Shown: piece after piece, positions 16,411 through 22,861 of the stretch
Layout: the number at the start of each line of letters is the position of its first letter
How positions within the stretch are numbered: the stretch's first letter is position 1
Source: CAZMCT01 sp964564785
GTDB taxonomy: Bacteria > Planctomycetota > Phycisphaerae > UBA1845 > Fen-1342
Length of the DNA: 26,186 nucleotides
Direction: 5' to 3'
Assembly: GCA_964564785.1 (NCBI GenBank)
Contig: CAZMCT010000044.1
Span: forward strand, 1 to 26,186
Position numbers and translations under genes: made by a program
Notes under the pieces: model-generated
Databases searched by the model: none
What the model was told of the DNA's origin: nothing
What the model saw: only the letters and a program-made list of their open reading frames with translations

Positions 16411-17490
16411 ATGACGAAGTACGAGGCCGGCGTACGGGTGAGCGAGTACCTGCTCCAGCGGTGCATCGGGAGCGGGACGTTCGGCGAGGTGTGGGAGGCG
16501 CGGCACCACGTTTGGGAGAAGGAGCGGGTGGCGATCAAGCTGCCGACCGAGCCGGAGTACGTGCGTTTTCTGCAACGCGAGGGGATCGTGGTTCACGGTC
16601 TGCGGCACGAGAACATCGTGCGCGTGCTGGGGTTCGATCCGTACGCGGACACGCCGTATCTCGTGATGGAGCTGGTCGACGGGCCGTCGCTGCGGGATGT
16701 GCTGGCGCAGAACAAGGGCGGCCTGCCGACGGAGGCGGTGTACGCGATCCTCCGCGGGCTGCTCCGGGGACTCGCCTTCGCACACCAGGCCGGCACGATC
16801 CACCGCGACCTCAAACCGGGCAACGTCCTGCTGAACCTCGGCGGCCGGCCGATCGCGACCGTCACCCCCGCGGACGTCAAGCTCACGGACTTCGGGCTCG
16901 GCGTACCGAACGAGGACGCCCTGCGCTCGATGGTGGCGCAGTCGATGTCGATCGAGCGCGATGCCCAGAGCACCGCGATCGCCGGCACGCTGGCGTACAT
17001 GGCGCCGGAAATCCGCGATGGCGAGGAGTTGCCCAGCCGCCGCAGCGACCTCTATGCGGTCGGTGTGATCCTATTCGAGTTGTTGACCGGCGAGCGCCCC
17101 GCGGGAGCCGAGCTGCCGAGCACGCTGCGTCCGGACACGCCGGCGCGGCTCGACGCGATCTTCCGGCGGCTGTATGCGCGGCTGGAAAATCGGTACGAGA
17201 GCGCGGTGGCGGTGCTGGACGACCTGGGGACGGGTGAGCCGCTCGCGGATGGTTTCGGAGCCGAACTGCCGCCGCTGCCGACCGGTGCGCCGCCGGAGGG
17301 CGTGGATTGGCTGCCGCTGACGAGCTGCCCGGACTGCGGGGCGGCGGTTGAGGTCGGTGACCAGTTCTGCACCAACTGCGGACATCAACTGGTACCGGTC
17401 GTGCGGCGGTGCGCGACGTGCGGCGGGTACCCGGGTCCGCAGGACCGGTTCTGCATTTTCTGCGGCAGCGCGCTGGCCGCGCGGGAGTAG
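16411..17490 (+). CDS. Ser/Thr protein kinase with two C-terminal zinc ribbons
   Basis: This is a soluble Hanks-type kinase of 359 residues with no membrane helix. The catalytic elements are intact: glycine loop GSGTFGEVW (20-28), Lys43 in VAIK, HRDLKPGN (131-138; Asp133, Asn138), DFG (160-162), and APE (198-200). The catalytic domain is compact and ends around residue 275. After a Pro-rich linker come two zinc ribbons: Cys306, 309, 320 and 323, then Cys334, 337, 348 and 351. Zinc ribbons on such kinases usually serve protein contacts. The next gene begins 3 bases after the stop and also encodes a zinc ribbon, so they are surely co-expressed. By position it heads the ESCRT-III/Vps4-like cluster, and it may phosphorylate cluster proteins; that is inference. 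The start has only a weak ribosome binding site. Confidence 0.92.
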   Translation: MTKYEAGVRVSEYLLQRCIGSGTFGEVWEARHHVWEKERVAIKLPTEPEYVRFLQREGIVVHGLRHENIVRVLGFDPYADTPYLVMELVDGPSLRDVLAQNKGGLPTEAVYAILRGLLRGLAFAHQAGTIHRDLKPGNVLLNLGGRPIATVTPADVKLTDFGLGVPNEDALRSMVAQSMSIERDAQSTAIAGTLAYMAPEIRDGEELPSRRSDLYAVGVILFELLTGERPAGAELPSTLRPDTPARLDAIFRRLYARLENRYESAVAVLDDLGTGEPLADGFGAELPPLPTGAPPEGVDWLPLTSCPDCGAAVEVGDQFCTNCGHQLVPVVRRCATCGGYPGPQDRFCIFCGSALAARE

Positions 17491-17493
17491 GCC

Positions 17494-17754
17494 GTGCTCT
17501 TGGGCGACGTCGGAATCACGGTCGTCTGGATCGCCCTGGTGTTCGGTGCCGGGTTCCTGGGGTTCTTCATCGTGTTGGTGTCGGCGATCGGGCGGCTGCT
17601 GAGTCGGCTGGTGGGTCGGGTCGGGCACTCTCTGGGCTGGGCGGGGGAGTACCGCACGTGCGGCCAGCCCCGCTGTGGACACCTGAACCCGCAGCGGGCA
17701 CGCTATTGCGCGCGGTGTGGACATCCACTGCTGGACGGCCACTCGTATGGATGA
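17494..17754 (+). CDS. Membrane-anchored zinc-ribbon protein
   Basis: This 86-residue protein has one long membrane segment (around residues 7-34, ITVVWIALVFGAGFLGFF and following) and a C-terminal cytosolic zinc ribbon with CGQPRC and CARC (Cys56, 61, 72, 75). It starts with GTG 3 bases after the kinase stop, and its end overlaps the next gene by 8 bases (ATGGATGA), so kinase, ribbon and winged-helix/ESCRT-III gene are translationally coupled. A membrane-tethered ribbon beside a kinase with ribbons suggests it may recruit partners to the membrane. I cannot place it in a named family. The spacing CxxxxC in the first knuckle is slightly unusual. Confidence 0.75.
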   Translation: MLLGDVGITVVWIALVFGAGFLGFFIVLVSAIGRLLSRLVGRVGHSLGWAGEYRTCGQPRCGHLNPQRARYCARCGHPLLDGHSYG

Positions 17755-19189
17755 ACGCAGTCGGCATCGGCAGTTCGAGGACCAGTTTCTCCAGCAGCTC
17801 CGGGCCCGCGCCCAGGGCCTGCTGCGGCGGACCATCCCCGCGGACCAGTTCCAGCTCGAGACGCTGCCCGACGGCATCGACGGCGTAAGGGCCACCCTGA
17901 GCCGACTGGGGCGCTTCGACCGCGACCTGCTCGAGAAGCTGCCGGGCACGCGGGCCGTGCAGCTCCGCTTCCAACGCCGCATTCTCGGACCTTTCTACCG
18001 CACCGTCGCCCGGCTGCGGGCCCAGGTGCTGGCCCCGATCGAAGAGCTCGTGGCCGAAAAGCCGGCCGGCCCGGTCGGCCGCGAGCAGGTGCTCGACGCG
18101 TTGGCCCGCTACGAGCTGCTGCCGCACCGCGAGCGGCCGACGGCCGTGGCGCTGGCGAGCGCGACGGGCTTTTCGGCCGAGGCGCGGGCGCTGGTACATG
18201 CGGGGACGACGGGGCTGACGCTGGTGCTGCTGGGCGGGCGGTCGGACGGGGGCTGGGACGTGGAGCTGCCGGCCGGGCTGAAGAAGAGCGGCTGGGCGAA
18301 ACTGTTCGAGCTGGAGGGGCAGGATGAGCGGTTGCGACGGCTGCTTTACCATCTGAGTCAGAGTGCGGCGGCGCTGGAGTCGCGTGGTCTGTCGGTGGAC
18401 GAGTTGGCGGAGAAGCTGGGCTTGCCGCGCGAGGAGGTGGTGGGGCTGATCCGACAGGCGTGCCGGAGCGATGCGCGGCTGATGACGGTGGTGCACGAGG
18501 GCACGGTGCACGTGTGCCGCAGCCCGCTGGCGGAAGAGAGCGACACGATGAATCTGCGAGCGTGGTTCCGGAAGCTGCTGCGGCTCAAGCCGACGGTGGG
18601 CGAGCAGGTGCGGGCGCTGACGGCGCAGCGAGTGAAGCTGGAGCAGCAGCGGCACGAGGTGGACCAGCGGGTCGCCGCGCTCGAGCAGGAGGAGCGCGAG
18701 GTCGTCGAGAGGGGGGCCGCCGCAAAAAGCGACGCCGAGCGGAAGCAGCTCGCGGGCAAGCTGATGCGGGTGCGGCGCGACTTGCGGCGCGTGCGGGCCC
18801 AGGCCGACATCTTCACGCAGCAGATCGACGTGCTCGGCACGCACATCCACCACTTGACGCTGGCGGAGCAGGGCAAGCGGATTGAGCTGCCTTCGGCCGA
18901 GGAGCTGTCGCAGGAGGCCGCGCATGCCGAGGGCATGATGGCCGACCTCGCCGCCCGGGCCGACCTGGCGCACAGCATCGAGGTCGGGGCCCAGTCGCCG
19001 ATGTTAGAAGAGGAGGAGGCGGCCATCTTCGAGGAATTCAAGCAGGCCGCGGCCGAGCGCAGCGCCGCGCCGGCCGCAGGCACGCCGGCCTCGGAGCCTC
19101 CGTCGCGGGTGCCGGCCGAGCGCGGCCCGGCGCGCGAGTCGGCCGCCGCCCCCCAGGAGAAGGGCCCGGCCCGACCGGAGATGACGTAA
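17747..19189 (+). CDS. Winged-helix protein fused to an ESCRT-III/Snf7-like helical core
   Basis: This 480-residue protein appears to have three parts. Residues 1-190 are mixed alpha/beta with no recognised motif. Residues 195-260 fit a winged helix: helices, then LSVDELAEKLGLPREEVVGLIRQA and a beta wing TVVHEGTVHVCRS. Residues 268-412 are almost all helical, with a long charged hairpin (about 285-375) and shorter helices around 383-412, the order seen in ESCRT-III proteins; a Met at 268 followed by NLRAWFRKLL resembles the start of a free Snf7-like protein. An acidic helix (419-437) and a Pro/Ala/Glu tail end it. A winged helix before an ESCRT-III core is the architecture of human CHMP7; archaeal CdvB has a winged helix after its core. 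ATG 17747 overlaps the upstream gene. The domain order is visible; homology is inferred from pattern, not from a search. Confidence 0.6.
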   Translation: MDERSRHRQFEDQFLQQLRARAQGLLRRTIPADQFQLETLPDGIDGVRATLSRLGRFDRDLLEKLPGTRAVQLRFQRRILGPFYRTVARLRAQVLAPIEELVAEKPAGPVGREQVLDALARYELLPHRERPTAVALASATGFSAEARALVHAGTTGLTLVLLGGRSDGGWDVELPAGLKKSGWAKLFELEGQDERLRRLLYHLSQSAAALESRGLSVDELAEKLGLPREEVVGLIRQACRSDARLMTVVHEGTVHVCRSPLAEESDTMNLRAWFRKLLRLKPTVGEQVRALTAQRVKLEQQRHEVDQRVAALEQEEREVVERGAAAKSDAERKQLAGKLMRVRRDLRRVRAQADIFTQQIDVLGTHIHHLTLAEQGKRIELPSAEELSQEAAHAEGMMADLAARADLAHSIEVGAQSPMLEEEEAAIFEEFKQAAAERSAAPAAGTPASEPPSRVPAERGPARESAAAPQEKGPARPEMT

Positions 19190-19194
19190 GGAGA

Positions 19195-19368
19195 ACCACC
19201 GCGGCACAGAGAGCGCAGAGGGACAAATGGGGGCGAGAAGTGAAAACGTGAGAAGGTGAAACGAGCCGCACGGGAACCAGAGAAGACGGAGTTGTCCGCG
19301 CGCGTCAATCAAGAGAATTCGTCTGCGATTCGCTCTGTGGCCCTCTGTGCTCTCTGTGTTTGTGTGGT
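19195..19368. mobile_element. MITE-like element with 28-bp imperfect terminal inverted repeats
   Basis: The left end (19195-19222) contains CACAGAGAGCGCAGAGGG and the right end (19341-19368) is its complement, CCCTCTGTGCTCTCTGTG; over 28 bases I count 22 matches. The interior has no gene. The CACAGAGAGCACAGAGGG theme is, from memory, widespread in intergenic DNA of many bacteria. It lies in the 224-base gap between two ESCRT-III-like genes. Confidence 0.6.
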
Positions 19369-19379
19369 GAATCCTCCGG

Positions 19380-19411
19380 CTGATCGCTGACGGCTGAGAG
19401 CTGAGAGCTTT
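19380..19411. repeat. CTGATCGCTGA / GCTGAGAGC dispersed repeat
   Basis: CTGATCGCTGACGGCTGAGAG and the following CTGAGAGC consist of near-repeats of a GCTGA theme. It ends 2 bases before the next gene start, so it forms that gene's leader and supplies GAGAG as a possible ribosome binding site. Similar sequences are common dispersed repeats, from memory. Confidence 0.45.
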
Positions 19412-19413
19412 GC

Positions 19414-20016
19414 ATGAACTTCTTCGAGTGGCTCACGACGCGACGCAAGACGCTCGGGAGCATGTCCGCGGCCGAGTTGCGGGCCCAGGAGATGCTGCTG
19501 GAGAACGAGCGCAACCGGATGCAGGCCAAGATCCGCAAGCTCGCGGGCGAGAAGCAGAAGATCATCGAGCAGGGCGCGAAGGAGAAGTCGCCCGAGATGC
19601 GTCGCACCTACGCCCAGCAGTACGACCTGCTGCATACCGAGCAGGCCATGGTCGGCCGGCAGCTCAACATCCGCAGCAAGGAGCTGCTGACGGTCGGGCG
19701 GCTGCGGATGGCCCGCGAGCTGGCGGCCGGCCCGCGGGGGCGCGGGGCCCGCGGGGGGCTGATCCGCGAGGGCGACCTGGCGACGATCGCCCGCCTGATC
19801 GAGAACGACGCGATCACGAGCGAGATGTACCAGCAGCGGCTGGACGAGATTCTGGAGGGCGCCCGGGGGGCCGAGGAAGGGGCCGCGGGGCTGTCGCCGG
19901 CCGGGCAGGAGTTGCTCCGCATCTGGGACGACATGGACCACGGGCTGATCAAGGACACGGGGGCGGCGTTCGACGAGGCGGAGCGGCGGGTGCGCGAGCG
20001 GGGGCTGGCGGAGTGA
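19414..20016 (+). CDS. ESCRT-III/Snf7-like helical protein (no MIM motif seen)
   Basis: This 200-residue cytosolic protein begins MNFFEWL, a short amphipathic start like those of Snf7-family proteins, then a basic long helical hairpin (about residues 18-105) with ELRAQEMLLENERNRMQAKI and, after KEKSPEMRR, a second arm reaching RSKELLTVGRLRMARELA. A Gly/Arg-rich linker (106-118) precedes two helices, DLATIARLIENDAI and SEMYQQRLDEILEG, and an acidic C-terminal helix around LLRIWDDMDHGLI. The order and charge (basic N-half, acidic C-half) fit ESCRT-III, but individual motifs are weak, so a generic coiled-coil protein is possible. Its neighbours on both sides have the same pattern, which supports the call. 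No MIM1-like C-terminus is visible, so it may be a filament subunit that relies on the next protein to recruit the ATPase. Confidence 0.6.
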   Translation: MNFFEWLTTRRKTLGSMSAAELRAQEMLLENERNRMQAKIRKLAGEKQKIIEQGAKEKSPEMRRTYAQQYDLLHTEQAMVGRQLNIRSKELLTVGRLRMARELAAGPRGRGARGGLIREGDLATIARLIENDAITSEMYQQRLDEILEGARGAEEGAAGLSPAGQELLRIWDDMDHGLIKDTGAAFDEAERRVRERGLAE

Positions 20017-20026
20017 GCCCGCGGAA

Positions 20027-20345
20027 GGAACAAGGTAACAAAGTCACAAGGTAACAACGGGTCGCCACTGGCAAGGGCGAGCATGATCCGCAGATTCGAG
20101 GACCTACGAGTGTGGCCAGTTGCGCGGGAGCTGCCCCGGCGCATCTACGCGGCCGCTGAAGCGCGGCGCCTGGCGCGGGATTTCGGTCTGGCCGAGCAGA
20201 TGCGGCGCGCGTCGGTCAGCATCGGCCGCAACATCGCGGAGGGGTTCGAGTCTGGTTCGCCTATCCGGTGCTCCGGAGGAATCGAGATCGCCGAGGTAGG
20301 TGGAGACTACCCTTTGTCACGCTGTCACCTTGTTACCTCGTCACC
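20027..20345. mobile_element. Inverted-repeat-bounded unit carrying a four-helix-bundle gene remnant
   Basis: Left (20027-20057) and right (20312-20345) borders are inverted and built from repeated GGTAACAA / GGTGACA units: AACAAGGTAACAAAGTCAC on the left, GTCACCTTGTTACCTCGTC on the right. Between them is a truncated gene of the 23S rRNA intervening-sequence protein family. The unit separates two ESCRT-III-like genes and so is a late insertion. Confidence 0.6.
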
Positions 20346-20361
20346 ATTTCGTCGCCGTTGA
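20083..20361 (+). pseudogene. Truncated four-helix bundle protein (23S rRNA IVP family)
   Basis: The first 50 residues match this family well: FEDLRVWPVARELPRRIY near the start and RRASVSIGRNIAEGFE at about 41-56. Full-length members are roughly 115-130 residues with two more helices. Here the sequence after EGFESGS turns into low-complexity residues encoded by the flanking inverted repeat, and the frame ends at 92 residues. The gene has therefore lost its second half and is probably not functional. The family is often found in mobile-looking units, and its presence here carries no link to the neighbouring ESCRT-like genes. Confidence 0.75.
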
Positions 20362-20372
20362 CGGAGCGAGAC

Positions 20373-20981
20373 ATGGCATTGTTCAAGTCCAGCGAAGAAC
20401 GCCGCATCGAGCGCGACATCAAGATTCGCCAGGGCATCCGACGGATCGAGAAGGCGATCGCCGAGCAGAACAAGTTCTCCGATGAGTTCGTGAAGAACGC
20501 GCGGCACGCGCGGCAGATCGGCGACACCGCCAGCTACCTCTTCATTCGCAACTCGCTCAAGAAGACCGCGACGATCAAGAAGCTGCTCGAACGGCAGCTT
20601 TTGGCGGTCAAGAACGCGTTGCTGATCAAGCGGCAGGCCGAGGCCTCGGCCGATTTCGCCAATGCGATGAAGATCATGGCGGCCGAGGTGGGGCGGATGT
20701 ACGGCGAGGCCGACCTGGTCAAGACCCAGATGGACTGGGAGAAGGCGATGGCCCAATCGCAGAGCATGGAGGAGCGCATGGCCATGTTCCTGGAGGGCAT
20801 GGAGCAGGGTGCGGCCGCCGACGTGGCCCAGGCCACCGAGGCCATCAGCGACGAGGAGATCGACCGCATGATCGCGGCCGAAGAGCAGGTCGAGGCGGCC
20901 AAGGAGAGCCAGCAGATGAGCGCCCTGCGGGCGGAGCTGAACGCCCTGAAGGGCGAAAGCGGGCAGAAGGAGACGAAGTAG
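20373..20981 (+). CDS. ESCRT-III/Snf7-like protein with C-terminal MIM1-like motif
   Basis: This 202-residue cytosolic protein has the full ESCRT-III layout. It begins MALFKSSEERR, has a basic long hairpin (about 14-90) whose middle ARHARQIGDTASYLFIRNSL recalls the SAKNGQ turn of eukaryotic Vps2/CHMP2, then ADFANAMKIMAAEVGRMYGE and VKTQMDWEKAMAQSQSMEER, matching the Met-rich helix 3 and the MEFEKQ-like helix 4 of Vps2. An acidic helix (ISDEEIDRMIAAE) follows. The last helix, LRAELNALK (185-193), aligns with yeast Vps2 LQARLNTLK, the MIM1 peptide bound by the Vps4 MIT domain; the main change is Glu188 for Arg. A MIT-AAA ATPase is encoded nearby. GGAG lies 6-7 bases before the ATG. PspA/Vipp1 is unlikely: their N-terminal signature is absent. 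Comparison is from memory of the yeast sequence, so the identity needs a profile search. Confidence 0.75.
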   Translation: MALFKSSEERRIERDIKIRQGIRRIEKAIAEQNKFSDEFVKNARHARQIGDTASYLFIRNSLKKTATIKKLLERQLLAVKNALLIKRQAEASADFANAMKIMAAEVGRMYGEADLVKTQMDWEKAMAQSQSMEERMAMFLEGMEQGAAADVAQATEAISDEEIDRMIAAEEQVEAAKESQQMSALRAELNALKGESGQKETK

Positions 20982-21032
20982 CGCCGGCCCCCCGTGGCGG
21001 GCGCCGCGGCGGCGCTTGGCGAGGTGAGCTCG

Positions 21033-21683
21033 ATGACGGAGCACGCTGTGACTTCCGTGTCACCAGGCGTTCTGCCCGGGCGCGCGTTGGCGCGCCCCGC
21101 CGCGCAGCCGATGATTACGCCCACGGTTCTCGAGCTGACGGCCGTACTTCTGGGCGTCCTGCTCTGGCGGTTCGATTTCACGCGCACATCTGACGGCCGG
21201 CTGCACCTGTCGCTGGTGGGTGCGGATCGACGGGTTTACCGGTTGGAGGCTGGGGGCAAGCTCGCGGAGATTGACGATCCGGCTGTTGTGCGGGAGTTCG
21301 TGCGCCATCTGCGCCTGGGGTCCGCCCTCACGGGACCCTGTGCGTGCGACGGAGACGAACCGGCCTTCTACCGGGGGGCTCGGTGCATGGCGCGGCTCCC
21401 CATCCACTACGGCGTGGCGATCGGCCAGGTTCTGTTGACGCCGGCCACGCAGACCTATCTCGGGAGGTGGATCGCCGAGCGGAAAGCGGATCTCGACCGG
21501 CACCATCCCCCCAAGAGCCCAGGCGGTTTCGGCGCACGGGGTGGCCGCAGCGGCCCCAGCCAGTGCGCCCGTTCAAGGACAACCGTCATGCCGGCCGCAG
21601 GCGCGAGTGCCGGGCGGTTTGAGGTCGCGCGCGGGTTCGCGTGCGCCGAGCGCAGCAAACGAGTACGAGTCACCGGAGACTGA
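21033..21683 (+). CDS. Hypothetical protein with CxC/GDEPAFYRG core
   Basis: I cannot name this 216-residue protein. Residues 30-155 look like a real domain: a hydrophobic helix TVLELTAVLLGVLLWRF, strands around RLHLSLVGADRRVYRLE, a segment GPCACDGDEPAFYRGARC (101-118), then LPIHYG and a helix near QTYLGRWIAERKADLD. The Cys-x-Cys, the FYRG and the histidine suggest a compact conserved core of a kind I associate with uncharacterised proteins in related bacteria. The last 55 residues are low-complexity and may be read-through beyond a lost stop. ATG 21033 has GAGGTGAG 4 bases upstream. It sits between the MIM1-bearing Snf7-like gene and the Vps4-like gene, in the same direction, so a role in that system is possible but unsupported by its sequence. 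Confidence 0.5.
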   Translation: MTEHAVTSVSPGVLPGRALARPAAQPMITPTVLELTAVLLGVLLWRFDFTRTSDGRLHLSLVGADRRVYRLEAGGKLAEIDDPAVVREFVRHLRLGSALTGPCACDGDEPAFYRGARCMARLPIHYGVAIGQVLLTPATQTYLGRWIAERKADLDRHHPPKSPGGFGARGGRSGPSQCARSRTTVMPAAGASAGRFEVARGFACAERSKRVRVTGD

Positions 21684-21709
21684 CAACGGGTAACTGGAAA
21701 CTTCCGCCC

Positions 21710-22837
21710 ATGCCCGCGACATTCAGCACCTTTCAGCGCCTCAAGGACAAGGGTGTGGCCGCCCTCCGCAGCGGCGACTACGTGGCCGCCCGGCCGTACC
21801 TGATCCAGGCGGCCGAGTGCATGATCGAACTGGCCGAGGAGGAGAAAGACCCCGGCCGGCGCGCGGAGAAGGAAACCTACGCCCGCGAGTTGCTCGAGCT
21901 GGCCCGCGACTGCGACAAACGCATCGCCCGCGGCGGCGGCGGGGGCGGCGGCGGCCGCGGTGAGCGGGTGCGCGAGGACAGCGACAGCGGTGCGAAGGCC
22001 GAAGACTGGATCGTCCGCGAGAAGCCGAGCGTGCGTTTCGCCGACATCGCGGGGCTCGACGACGTGAAGGCCGAGATCCAGCTCAAGATGCTGTACCCGT
22101 TCCAGCACCCCGAGTTGGCCCAGCGCTACGGCATCAGCGTGGGCGGCGGCGTGCTGTTGTTCGGCCCGCCGGGCACCGGCAAGACCATGTTCGCCAAGGC
22201 CATCGCGACCGAGCTCGACGCGACCATGTTCGTGATCAGCCCGGCCCAGCTCATGAGCAAGTGGGTCGGCGAGGCCGAGCAGAACGTCCGCAAGCTGTTC
22301 GAAGCCGCCAAGCAGGAATCGAAGTCCGTCATTTTCATGGACGAGGTCGAGGCCCTGGTGCCGCGCCGCCGCTCGAGCGACTCCACCGTCATGCAGCGGG
22401 TCGTCCCGCAGATCCTCCAGGAGATCGAGGGCTTCGACCGCAAGGCCGATCGGGCACTCATGTTCCTCGGAGCGACGAACGAGCCATGGTCGCTCGACCC
22501 GGCCATGCTGCGGCCGGGCCGGCTCGACGCCAAGATCTACGTCCCGCTTCCGGACGCCGAGGCCCGGCTCAAGCTCTTCGAGATCTATTTGGGCAAGCGG
22601 CCGCTGGCGGAGGACGTCGATTTTCTGCAACTGGTGGAGCGGACGAACGGCTACAGCGGAGCAGATATCAAGGCCATCTGCGAGCGTTCCGCAACGCGTC
22701 CGTTTTTGGAATCGGTCGGCGGAGCCCCCCCGCGTAATATCACGATGGCGGACGTGCTGGCCGTGTTGGCCGACACGCCGCCGTCGGTGAACGCGAAGGA
22801 CCTGGCGAAGTTCGAGCAATGGGCCGTGGAGAACTGA
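21710..22837 (+). CDS. Vps4-like AAA ATPase with N-terminal MIT-like domain
   Basis: This 375-residue protein has the layout of Vps4, the ATPase that takes apart ESCRT-III filaments. Residues 5-73 form a three-helix MIT-like domain (SGDYVAARPYLIQAAECM, then YARELLELARDCDKRI). A poly-Gly linker (75-82) follows. The AAA core has Walker A GPPGTGKT (152-159), pore loop SKWVGEAEQNVRKLF (183-197) with the KWxG of the Vps4/katanin clade, Walker B VIFMDE (207-212), and GATNEPWSLDPA (254-265), IYVPLPD and GYSGADI, all close to Vps4. The end, MADVLAVLADTPPSVNAKDL (346-365), mirrors the Vps4 C-terminal segment with its RPTVNADDL. Unlike Vps4, the arginine-finger region reads LRPGRLD. No transmembrane or protease domain is present, so it is not an FtsH relative in function. 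GGAA lies about 9-10 bases before ATG 21710. It probably remodels the Snf7-like neighbours. Confidence 0.88.
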   Translation: MPATFSTFQRLKDKGVAALRSGDYVAARPYLIQAAECMIELAEEEKDPGRRAEKETYARELLELARDCDKRIARGGGGGGGGRGERVREDSDSGAKAEDWIVREKPSVRFADIAGLDDVKAEIQLKMLYPFQHPELAQRYGISVGGGVLLFGPPGTGKTMFAKAIATELDATMFVISPAQLMSKWVGEAEQNVRKLFEAAKQESKSVIFMDEVEALVPRRRSSDSTVMQRVVPQILQEIEGFDRKADRALMFLGATNEPWSLDPAMLRPGRLDAKIYVPLPDAEARLKLFEIYLGKRPLAEDVDFLQLVERTNGYSGADIKAICERSATRPFLESVGGAPPRNITMADVLAVLADTPPSVNAKDLAKFEQWAVEN

Positions 22838-22861
22838 CCGCTGGGGCTTGTGGCCAGGCCG

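Noticed and set aside
19305..19607. A 100-codon minus-strand frame
   Set aside because: It reads across dispersed repeats and the antisense of the Snf7-like gene; the peptide is a typical repeat-derived artefact.
20083..20361. The four-helix-bundle frame as a working part of the cluster
   Set aside because: It is half the normal family length, ends in repeat-derived residues and is bounded by inverted repeats.
20373..20981. Assignment of the helical protein as PspA/Vipp1
   Set aside because: The characteristic PspA N-terminus is absent and the C-terminal half with MIM1-like tail fits Snf7/Vps2 better.
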